Below, piece by piece: positions 27,297-35,800 of a stretch of DNA of 64,000 nucleotides; position 1 is the first letter of the stretch; each line of letters opens with the position of its first letter. The DNA is taken from positions 2,418,001 to 2,482,000 of the forward strand of contig NZ_CP017688.1 of assembly GCF_001831475.1 (NCBI RefSeq), read 5' to 3'. The stretch comes from Flavobacterium crassostreae (lineage in GTDB: Bacteria > Bacteroidota > Bacteroidia > Flavobacteriales > Flavobacteriaceae). The notes beneath the pieces were generated by a model. That model ran no database searches. It was not told the DNA's origin and worked only from the letters and a program-made list of their open reading frames with translations. Position numbers and translations under genes: made by a program.

Positions 27297-27437
27297 ATGT
27301 TTAAAATTTTAGCCCAACTCAACCAATTTATTTTACCAAGCTTTACGAAACAGCATTTGGATTTAGCCAAAGCAAAAAAATGGCAATTAGCCCTTATTAG
27401 CTACCGATATTATGTAACCTCAAGGGCATTGGACTGA
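27297..27437 (+). CDS. 46-residue conserved-looking small basic protein
   Basis: ATG 27297 to TGA 27435-27437 encodes MFKILAQLNQFILPSF then TKQHLDLAKAKKWQLALISYRYYVTSRALD. I recall similar 45-60 residue proteins in Flavobacteriaceae, sometimes mislabelled as SsrA-binding proteins, with the same PSFTKQxLDLAKAxKWQxAIIxYRxYVT pattern; this is from memory and was not checked. After the stop the same frame stays open to about 27575 (YFGASTKKRTCG...) without recognisable content. Confidence 0.5.
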   Translation: MFKILAQLNQFILPSFTKQHLDLAKAKKWQLALISYRYYVTSRALD

Positions 27438-27669
27438 TATTTTGGAGCTAGTACTAAAAAACGAACATGTGGTGCAGGGTCTAGTTTGTCTTTTGTGGGT
27501 GTAATTCTGACCTTAAAAACCTCCAATACGTTGGCCGTGGCTGGATTGTTTGCCACAAAAGGATTTTTATTTTAAAAATTAAAGTGTTGATTATCAATAA
27601 AATGGTTTTTAAACACTACTTATTTTAATTTTTATTGCAATTAACGCTTGTTAATTACACATTTATACC

Positions 27670-27677
27670 TATCTTTG
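27670..27677 (+). promoter_or_regulatory. tRNA-Arg promoter (-7 element)
   Basis: TATCTTTG with TTG at 27648-27650, 19 bases upstream: a full match to the TTG-N19-TAnnTTTG pattern. It lies 56 bases before the mature tRNA start. Confidence 0.65.
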
Positions 27678-27732
27678 CACCCGCAATCACGTTACACAGA
27701 GCAAGTCTTTATAACGCTTATTTGCAAACAAC

Positions 27733-27806
27733 GGCCTCGTGGCGCAACTGAATAGCGCACTTGATTACGGCTCAAGAGGTTACTGGTTTGAATCCAGTCG
27801 AGGTCA
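27733..27806 (+). tRNA. tRNA-Arg (anticodon ACG)
   Basis: The cloverleaf folds completely. The acceptor stem is GGCCTCG (27733-27739) with CGAGGTC (27799-27805), one G-T pair. The anticodon stem-loop is CTTGA-TTACGGC-TCAAG with anticodon ACG, and the T arm is CTGGTTTGAATCCAG. Discriminator A at 27806. CCA is not encoded. Confidence 0.95.
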
Positions 27807-27808
27807 CA

Positions 27809-27836
27809 AAAGCCCAACTTATACAAGTTGGGCTTT
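27809..27836 (+). terminator. intrinsic terminator of tRNA-Arg
   Basis: A 12-bp perfect stem (27809-27820 with 27825-27836), tetraloop ATAC, followed by a T-run to 27840. It starts 3 bases after the tRNA. Confidence 0.85.
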
Positions 27837-28032
27837 TTTTATTGGTATTCTGTTTTTTTTAACAAGTATAATCTTATTTAATACAAAAAACAAACTAACG
27901 CTACGCCGCTTCCTTATTTCAGTAAAATATATCTTTTGATTTGAGTGCATATATTACACTTTTTACACAAATTAAAAACCCGACCACATTTCTGTAATCA
28001 GGTTTTTAATTTGACGTAAAAAAAAATCTCGT

Positions 28033-28617
28033 TTATTGATTTATTATTTCTTTAACTATTTTTGTGTTATCCTTGTTTGAAAATACCTTACTTGAAATAT
28101 TTTGTTTAACCTTTAAAAGAGGATTGTCGATAAAATATTTAACCGCATATTCTTTTGCCAAAATCTCTTTACTGTTTTTAGAATAATTCTCGCTTTCCCT
28201 TTTCCAAGATTCTAAATATACTTTTTGTTTTATTAACTCGTTTCTTTGTTCTTTACTCTCATAATTTTCATAACTTCTACCTGCTTTAGCCCTAAGCAAT
28301 ATTAACTCTTGAGTTAAAGTAATCAATTTATCAACTTCTTTAATTGCAAAATCATAAGTAAGAGTATCTTTTTCATTTTCTTCAGGTTTAAAGACCTCCA
28401 CAAGTTTATCGTGCAAATATTTAATACTATCAGAAGCTTTTATCTCTTTTACCTCTTCAATTAATTCAATTTTAAAATTCAACTCTTCAGGTGTTGTTTT
28501 TAAAGATGTTTGCAATTCTTTACTTTTAAATTCAGTAAACAGTTTTTCTTCATTACTTTTTCCACAAGAAACAATAAGAAATCCTACAACAAACACTGCT
28601 AAAGTTTTTTTTTTCAT
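28033..28617 (-). CDS. small lipoprotein of unknown function
   Basis: 194 aa. The N-terminus KKKTLAVFVVGFLIVSCGKSNEEK is a lipoprotein signal with the lipobox IVSC (Cys 18). The rest is Lys/Glu-rich and predicted helical, with coiled-coil character (KEIKASDSIKYLHDKLVEVF; QRNELIKQKVYLESWKRESENYSKN). I do not recognise a family. It is divergent from an XRE gene and sits in an AT-rich segment between tRNA-Arg and a broken gene. It may have arrived with the XRE gene. A hairpin 27972-27980/28001-28009 could end its transcript. Confidence 0.65.
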   Translation of the reverse strand: MKKKTLAVFVVGFLIVSCGKSNEEKLFTEFKSKELQTSLKTTPEELNFKIELIEEVKEIKASDSIKYLHDKLVEVFKPEENEKDTLTYDFAIKEVDKLITLTQELILLRAKAGRSYENYESKEQRNELIKQKVYLESWKRESENYSKNSKEILAKEYAVKYFIDNPLLKVKQNISSKVFSNKDNTKIVKEIINQ

Positions 28618-28638
28618 AATTATATTTTTTTATTTTCT

Positions 28639-28646
28639 CAAATATA
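28639..28646 (-). promoter_or_regulatory. TAnnTTTG element for the lipoprotein gene
   Basis: CAAATATA on the plus strand is TATATTTG on the minus strand, 22 bases before the lipoprotein start. Confidence 0.5.
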
Positions 28647-28704
28647 GCAAAATCATAGGCGTTTATGCGTGCATCTAAAAAATAAATCTTGTGAATTTTG
28701 GAAA

Positions 28705-29130
28705 ATGGATATTTCAGAAGAAACTTTTATTGCAAATCTTGGCGTTCACATAAGACAATTACGTGAAAAGAAAAATATGTCTCAACAAGATTTGGCAAAT
28801 GATTGTGTAATTCCTAAATCTCAAGTTGCAAGGATAGAAAAAGCAAAAGTAAATACAACTGTACGTACTTTAATAAAAATCGCAAATGCTTTAGAAATTG
28901 AACCTAAAGAATTATTGGATAACAATCCTTGCACATTTGGTGTATTTGCAGCCAATAATGCATCTGGTTTGCAACCGTCAATACCTATAATTAGTAGTTT
29001 TTGGGTGGCGGTAGTAGCCCGAACGATGCTCCCTTTTGCGGCAGCGGTTTTTAGCACCAATTGGTCTTCCAAAAAAGGCTCTTTGGTGCAGGATACGGCT
29101 AACAAAACAATAGCCACAAAACCAATATAA
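28705..29130 (+). CDS. XRE-family regulator with foreign C-terminal tail
   Basis: From ATG 28705 the frame gives 141 aa. Residues 10-70 are a complete Cro/C1-type helix-turn-helix (VHIRQLREKKNMSQQDLAND, IPKSQVARIEKAKVNTTVRTLIKIANALEIEPKELLD). After D72 (base 28920) the frame reads across the antisense strand of a truncated phosphatase gene, so the last 69 residues are not evolved protein sequence. Family members usually end within a few residues of that point. The DNA-binding domain is intact, so the chimera could still work. Divergent from the lipoprotein gene, a possible target. Confidence 0.7.
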   Translation: MDISEETFIANLGVHIRQLREKKNMSQQDLANDCVIPKSQVARIEKAKVNTTVRTLIKIANALEIEPKELLDNNPCTFGVFAANNASGLQPSIPIISSFWVAVVARTMLPFAAAVFSTNWSSKKGSLVQDTANKTIATKPI

Positions 29131-29153
29131 TTGAATTTAAAATTTTTTTTCAT
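28915..29153 (-). pseudogene. truncated alkaline phosphatase/nucleotide pyrophosphatase-family lipoprotein
   Basis: Starts at ATG 29153 with a lipoprotein signal (FVAIVLLAVSCTKE). It then reads LLIIGIDGCKPDALLAANTPNVQGLL, the metal-binding start of the type I phosphodiesterase/nucleotide pyrophosphatase fold (IxGxDGxxPD...TPN). Homology stops after about 80 residues where the XRE gene begins, so the nucleophile and most metal ligands are missing. It lies 125 bases downstream of the TonB receptor gene in the same direction and was probably its operon partner. Confidence 0.75.
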
Positions 29154-29278
29154 TGCACGTAATGGTTTACAAATTAGGATAGCATTTGTTGTTGTATATC
29201 GGGCGGTGTTTTTTGCGCAAAATAGGGTGGTTGCTCTAGAGACTAACAGAACCACCAACCCTACTTTTTGCAACTCAA

Positions 29279-32152
29279 TTAGAGGGTATATTTGATCCCT
29301 AAATTAAATTTAACTCCATAATATTCTACTTGTTTGGGTCTGTTGGGTGTTTTTCCAAAATGGTATAACAAGGGTTCGTTTAGCAGGTTATTAACATCAC
29401 TAAAAATCATAAAATGTTCTCCAATTCTGTAAGAGGCAGACAAATCTAAGGAGTTGTATTTTCCGTAATAAATATCGTTAACATCGGTATTCTGGGCATT
29501 AGCATCAAAACCAATGGCATAAGCTCCTTTGTGATTAAAGGCTGCACGAGCATTAAAACCAGCTTTTTCATAAAACAATTGTACGTTATAGAGCTCATCC
29601 GCTTGGTATGGTGTAGATACTTTACGACCGTTTGGATTGTTTTTGTTTTTTGCCAAAGTCATCCCAGAATCCATTAGAGTAGCATTGATTTGTGTTCCAA
29701 AATATTTCAAGAATCCTGGCAAAAAGCTAAATCGTTTGGTGATACCTAATTCTACGCCGCCAATCCAAGCATTGCCACCATTTGTGGGAGCGCTAATTTC
29801 AATATTCGAAATTCCGTTGATACTCCCTTGGTAGGTATCTTCAAAAATAGGGTCTGTGATGGATTTATAAAATACCCCCACGTTGATAATCCCTACTTCG
29901 TCCAAAAAATATTCTCCCAATAAATCCATGTTCCAAGAATAGGTTGGATTTAAGTTTGGGTTGCCTCCTGCGTACTCTCCATCTATGGTGTTTAGAGAAC
30001 CTGCTGGCGATATGTCTCCAAAGTTTGGCCTGGCAAACGTTCTGGTGGTAGCAAAACGAAGGTTCATATTGTCTGTTGGAGTATATTTTAGATGCAACAT
30101 TGGCAGCACAGAGGTATAGCTTTTGCTATTATTTGCATCTACTACTTGGTCGTTTTTTAGGGTTTTGCCAGATACTGCAGTAATGGTATTGGTTACACGC
30201 ACACCTCCCAGAACAGTCCATTTGTCACCCAAGGTATAGGTAGACATAGCATAGGCAGAAGAGGTAGTTTCGGCAACATTAAAGTTTCGGCCTAAGCCTT
30301 TGCCTAATTCGGGCAATTGCGAATCGTCGGTATTTAGAACCAAATTAGCCTTCGAGGAGTGGAACAAATTAGTCATTCCATCGGCAGATAACACACTCCC
30401 AAAACTAGAACCAATGTTGGTGCCTAATTCTTTCTTAAAATAATCCGTTCCTCCGGGTTGGTCAATCAAATCCTTACTAAAACTGGACAAATACGGCGTT
30501 GGAGATCCGGTCCAATTATAATATTCGTCTCTAAAGGTGGCAATACGCTCTTTGTCGGTAATTTTTACACCAAATTTAAATTTAAGTTCGTCCTTAAATA
30601 CGTGTTCATAATTTAGGGTAGCAATGATATTGTCTCGTTCGGTAATTTCAATTTTATACAACTCTAAGGTCGAAAATTTCATTTTGTTTGGATCGGTCTT
30701 AAAGTTAGGGTCCGAATAGAAATCAAATACCGATTTTGGATTTTTGGGATCCATCATTCCGCCATCTGCAGCCCAATATGCTCTAGGGCTTCCTGCGCCA
30801 CCATTGGCTAAGGCTTTGTTGTTTATATATTCTGGTCTTACTCCTACTCCACTTTGATTAAACTGAATCAAAAAATAGCTATTATCTTGCTTGTCCGGAA
30901 CGTTTCCGTAGGCAAAACTATTGCGATAATTGGCCAAACTCCAGTCTAGTTTTCCGTTGGCTAATTGGTGTTTTCCGCCCAAATCTAGTCCAATATATTG
31001 CGTAATTAATTCGTTATGAATATTTTGTTGCTCAACCGTTGCGGTATTGGTTGTGGTATTAAATTTGTCAAACCGTATGCGGTGTTTGTAATGGGTCTCT
31101 TGGTCCGAAAGCCCGCCGTAGGTTGCTTTTACAAAAATTTTATCTTTCACAGAAGCATTAAACTCCATGGCACCATTTAGTCCCATTGTTTTTCGGACAC
31201 CAGTATAATCTCTTAATTCCAGACGATAAATCCCTTGATCACCCTTTCTTCTGGCTTCATAGTTGTCTGTTGCCCAATTTCGGTTCCAATAGGTTCCGTT
31301 AACAATATAGCCCCATTTTTTGTTTTTACTTTTGTTACCCATAGTTACAGAACCACTATAAATACCTTTGTCTGCCTTTTGGTTGTAGCCACTAAACACG
31401 CTTGCTTTAAATGTTTTTTGGCTAGGTGCCGTTTGTGTAATAAAATTAACACTTCCGCCAATAGCATCTCCATCCATATCGGGTGTGATGGCTTTGGTAG
31501 CCTCTACGTAGGCAATTAGATCCGACGGAAAAAAATCAAATGCTGTGGCTCTTGAGGTAGTTTCTTCTTCGGCAGTAGGTATTCGGTTGCCATTGATGGT
31601 TGTCGAAGACCAAAAAGGAGGCAAACCTCTCACGGACACAAAACGCCCTTCGCCTTGGTCTTTTTCGATAGATACTCCTGAGATACGTTGCACGGTTTCG
31701 GCAGCATTGCGGTCTGGTAGTTTACCAATACCATCTGCAGCAATAACATTTACAATACTCATGGCTTTTTTTTGCATATTTAGAGCTCGAGCTTCACTAT
31801 TGCGCAAACTACCCGTAATCACAATTTCGTTTAATTCTTTGGAGTTGGTCGTTAAATAAACCATCCCTAAGTTTAGTCGTTGGTTTGGTTTGAGAGTAAT
31901 ATCGAGTACTTTTAGGGCATATCCAATATACGAAATCTGCAATTGGTATGCACCTGGTTTTATATCGTTAATCACAAACTCGCCCGTAAAATCTGTGGTG
32001 GTGCTATGATTAGTAGACAAAACCACGGTGGCTCCAGGCAACGGAGATTGTGCATCTGCCACCGTGGCGGTTACGGTAGCGTTTTGTGCGGATACTTTTT
32101 GCGCAAGCATCGCAATTCCAAAAATAACAAGTATTTTGTATACTGTTCTCAT
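29279..32152 (-). CDS. TonB-dependent outer membrane receptor
   Basis: 957 aa. Signal peptide up to about VSAQ (22). Residues 25-105 form a carboxypeptidase-regulatory-like beta domain (ATVADAQSPLPGATVVL...). The plug follows (NEIVITGSLRNSEARALNMQKKA; LPDRNAAETVQRISGVSIEKDQGEG; FVSVRGLPPFWSSTTINGNRIP) and then a 22-strand barrel ending GVKFNLGIKYTL. The SIEKDQGEGRFVSVRG pattern is typical of TonB receptors for oligosaccharides or organic phosphates. No SusD follows; instead there is a broken phosphatase-type lipoprotein gene, which suggests uptake linked to a phosphorylated substrate (inference). Confidence 0.92.
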   Translation of the reverse strand: MRTVYKILVIFGIAMLAQKVSAQNATVTATVADAQSPLPGATVVLSTNHSTTTDFTGEFVINDIKPGAYQLQISYIGYALKVLDITLKPNQRLNLGMVYLTTNSKELNEIVITGSLRNSEARALNMQKKAMSIVNVIAADGIGKLPDRNAAETVQRISGVSIEKDQGEGRFVSVRGLPPFWSSTTINGNRIPTAEEETTSRATAFDFFPSDLIAYVEATKAITPDMDGDAIGGSVNFITQTAPSQKTFKASVFSGYNQKADKGIYSGSVTMGNKSKNKKWGYIVNGTYWNRNWATDNYEARRKGDQGIYRLELRDYTGVRKTMGLNGAMEFNASVKDKIFVKATYGGLSDQETHYKHRIRFDKFNTTTNTATVEQQNIHNELITQYIGLDLGGKHQLANGKLDWSLANYRNSFAYGNVPDKQDNSYFLIQFNQSGVGVRPEYINNKALANGGAGSPRAYWAADGGMMDPKNPKSVFDFYSDPNFKTDPNKMKFSTLELYKIEITERDNIIATLNYEHVFKDELKFKFGVKITDKERIATFRDEYYNWTGSPTPYLSSFSKDLIDQPGGTDYFKKELGTNIGSSFGSVLSADGMTNLFHSSKANLVLNTDDSQLPELGKGLGRNFNVAETTSSAYAMSTYTLGDKWTVLGGVRVTNTITAVSGKTLKNDQVVDANNSKSYTSVLPMLHLKYTPTDNMNLRFATTRTFARPNFGDISPAGSLNTIDGEYAGGNPNLNPTYSWNMDLLGEYFLDEVGIINVGVFYKSITDPIFEDTYQGSINGISNIEISAPTNGGNAWIGGVELGITKRFSFLPGFLKYFGTQINATLMDSGMTLAKNKNNPNGRKVSTPYQADELYNVQLFYEKAGFNARAAFNHKGAYAIGFDANAQNTDVNDIYYGKYNSLDLSASYRIGEHFMIFSDVNNLLNEPLLYHFGKTPNRPKQVEYYGVKFNLGIKYTL

Positions 32153-32405
32153 AATTCAAATGTTTACAAATATTAAATTTTTACAGTACAAATGACTATA
32201 ATAATTTACAATTAGTAAAAAATACAACTTTATATAATTGTTAAAAAAAAGCCAACTAAAAGCTACCCAAATACCTAACCCCAACAAATACTGCTGTATC
32301 TGCAAACCAATGCCGCTAGATTATTTTTTTTATACTAAAAAAAATTACAAATAGTAAACAATCTAACCCAATTAGGCAAGTCTGCAAACAGCCTCAAAAC
32401 TTACC

Positions 32406-32431
32406 TATATATATATATATATATATATATA
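32406..32431. repeat. (TA)13 dinucleotide tract
   Basis: 26 bases of uninterrupted TA in a noncoding region, 254 bases upstream of the TonB receptor start and 379 bases upstream of the giant protein start. Prone to slippage. Confidence 0.9.
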
Positions 32432-32752
32432 CCAAAAAAAATAGCAAACCCAAAATCCAGAAAACCAAGCCAAGCCAACCAGAGCAGCAGTGCACCCAAA
32501 CCCATAAATGGCTACAAATTGCAAAAATTAAATTTGCAGTATTCGCAGTGCCTACTGCTGTGGTTAGGTATAAAATGCAAGCCAAACAAGCAAAGTGGTG
32601 CTAATAGTATATAAATAGTTAATGCAAATTAAACCGCCAAAAAGAGCGTAAACAGGCATTAATGCTAGTAAAAATTAAGTTAAATGTAATATAAACGTTA
32701 ATTAAGTACAAAATTTTGTTAATATAAAATCATTATTTACAAAAATAAAAAC

Positions 32753-32760
32753 TAAATTTG
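32753..32760 (+). promoter_or_regulatory. TAnnTTTG element for the first giant protein gene
   Basis: TAAATTTG, giving a leader of about 43 bases before ATG 32810. The -33 box is weak (TTTAC near 32736). Confidence 0.5.
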
Positions 32761-32809
32761 TAGATCGAGTACATAATACCACCATATTATTAACCTACAT
32801 TTTTATACC

Positions 32810-35800
32810 ATGAACAAAGTATACCTACTGCTGCTGCTTACGTTTTTTTCGTTTGCCGTTACAGCCCAAGTACAATTGCCAGCTACCAACTCCAAAACCA
32901 TGGGTTGTAGACCAGCAAATGTACCCCCACCAGCCCCTATTGTCCCAAACAAACAAGGCAAAATTAAAGCCATTGCCGCTACAGGAGTAGTAGGCAGAGT
33001 GGAGAGCATACACAGTGCCTACGTAAACTGGACTGGCGGCGGCTTTGATAGTTTTTCTATTGGAACTGACCCAACACCCAATGGAGCCGGTAGACAAAAC
33101 ATTAGATGGGGCCAAGGGTTAAACACTACAGACAAAACCACCTATGGGTATAGCTATGAGGAGTTGCGCTTGGCAGCTTTGAATAACCCTGGACCTGGTC
33201 CTATTGTGAACTTAGCTCTAGGTCAAAACTTTTATTTTCACTTATACTTGGGAGGCGTGGATACCGTAGTAGGGCCTTTAAACTTTACTTGGCAAAATTT
33301 AGGTACTGCTGGCAATACGCTAGCTATAAATATTGAACAAAATTTTGGTGTAAACGGTCTAGGAGGTTTTGCTGCTTGGCAAGCCACAGACATGATGGAT
33401 TTTTATAGCAAAGTACTGCCTATAATAGCGCAGGTATATGGACCATCTTCGCATGCGTATACCGTTAATGTAATTAATGATGGGAATGCCGTGGGTACCA
33501 ATACGTTTTATAACGGTCCCAACTGGATCTCTACCCAATATACCTCCGATGGTACTCGCAAAATGACACAACCCCGCCTGATGGTGCACGAACTAATGCA
33601 CGCTTGGCGGGATAACGTATGTTTATCTTCTAATAATCTGTGGCATTACGAAACTACTCTAAGTGGTTTTGAAGAAGGAATGGCAGAGGCTGCAGCAGTA
33701 ATTGTTATGGACAAATTTGCAGCAGCCTACCCTAATTATTTTACGGGAGCAAACGACTTTCTAAACAAACACTGGGGGCACGAAGGTGGTTATGCCTTTG
33801 ACTGGGATTATGATTTTCAGAACCACTCGCAACTAACCACTACCGATTGGTGGTCTAGTGATCAAGGTATGGGAGCGCAATTTGAGCGTTACGGTACTGG
33901 ATCTGCTGCTTTTTATAAAATGTATGTAGAGGATAATGATTTTTTTAAGAAATTTAATGCCGAATATTACAGAAGGCTTAATGCCGATAACACCTTAATT
34001 ACTTCGCGCCCACTAATGGTGGATGTTTGTAAAACCGTATTGGCAAAAGTAGAAGAAGACCCAACAGACGTTTGGATCAACAAACAACGTATTTTAGATT
34101 GTAAGGTTGTGCCAGGCAAAAAAGTACACATGCTTAGCTACCAAGGTGCTGATGGCAATAGAGACATGGGGCACGATAACAGAATACACCTTTATGAAAC
34201 CCAAAACCTTCCAGGTGGTAACGAATGGTCTTGGGATGTATTTGACGCTACAGGAAATTTAACGCAAAGATGGTTCCATCAACTGAATAATTTTGCCGGA
34301 AGGTTAGAAATTACAAACTACACCACAGGAGCCATATCCAACACCCTTAATTTTAGAAATGATCAAATGGGTTATGGTGGCCCTAATCAAGGCCCTTGTG
34401 GCCCTCCTAACTTTACGGGTAATCCTTGTTTTCCTACGGGTATTGATGTACATAGTGTGTACACTACCTCTGCGGATCCTGCTATTACTAATGGCGGCAT
34501 AAACGACGGTACTTGGTACAGTAATCAAGGTCTTGCCGCAAACCGCTATATTTATAGAATGCAAACCGATGGCTTGTATATCTATAATATTAACTTTACG
34601 GGTCAAGCCACCGGTAAATACTACCGACTACACGGTAACGGATTTATTGGTAAAGATGGTTTGTACTCCGGTGTACGCAACAATGCAGACACTCCGGTTA
34701 CAGGAAGAATGTATGTAGAGCAAAAAAACACCGCAACTCCTGCATTGGGCGAAGAGGTGGCTATCACCATAAACAACGGTACGCTTATTGCTCCGCGCAA
34801 ATGGACCTCTGTGCCAGAGACGGATCCTAAGTTTCAAGGAGGAAGAGCGGATACTCGATATTCTAAACCCGGAAAAGTACATGCCATTTATGTAAGTAAT
34901 GATTGTACTGAATCCCAAAAAATTGATTTTAGAAACATTGCTTATGGCGCAAGGCTATCAGGTGTACAAATGTTTTTGTTTAATGTAGATGAATTTGAAA
35001 ATATAGTTTATACCGAAACCATGCCTACGCTCTTATGCCAAGGCAAAGCTGCCAATTTTAGCGTTGTTAATAATTTTCCGGCCTATTTAGATACCGATAG
35101 CCGTATTAAATACCAATGGAAAAAAGGCGGCGTGAACATAGCTGGCGCTACTAACAAAACCTATACCATAGCCGCAGTTACTGCTGCAGATGCTGGGGTA
35201 TACACTCTTGAGATTAATTCTTTTGGTTGTGTTATTACCAGAACCCAAACACTTGTAGTAACTCCTGCAATTGTTCTGGCTCCTACGGTGGTTACTCCTA
35301 GCAATGTATGTACTAATGGTACGATCAATCTGGATGTAAACGGTACTTTGCCACCCGGAACAACCTATGCTTGGACTGGACCAAATGGCTATACTAACGC
35401 AACCAAAAACCCAAGTATTACTACTGCGCAAGCAATAAATAGTGGTACGTATGAAGTGACGTGTACCGTAAAGGATTGTGATGGCGTAACAGATATTGTC
35501 GAAAAAAGACAAATTCAGGTTACGGTTAATCCTATCTTAAAACCTACTATTACTTGTGGAACTCCTACTCAAAACGCCGTAACATTTAATTGGACTGCTG
35601 TTACTGGAGCTACAGATTATACGGTTTCGTATCAAATAAACACCAATCCAATTCAAAATATAGGTGCCGTGGGTAATGTGCTTACGTACCAAGTAAACGC
35701 TTTGCAACCTTCGGATAATGTAGTGATTTCTGTGACACCAATTGGTGCAACTGGTACTTGTTTTGCCCTCGAAAATGCAACCTGCCAGGCTAGTGCTGCT

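Larger units (their letters stand above)
32153..32809. other. divergent intergenic region
   Basis: 657 AT-rich bases between the TonB receptor and the first giant protein. It contains a (TA)13 tract (32406-32431) and a TAAATTTG element (32753-32760). No RNA gene or reading frame with coding character was seen. Confidence 0.5.

Noticed and set aside
27733..27939. 66-codon frame running through tRNA-Arg
   Set aside because: Covers a complete tRNA and its terminator; not protein-coding.
27733..28935. Genomic island with att repeats at tRNA-Arg
   Set aside because: The tRNA 3' end is not repeated near the XRE/phosphatase junction and no integrase is present, so a site-specific element cannot be claimed; only the junction itself is reported.
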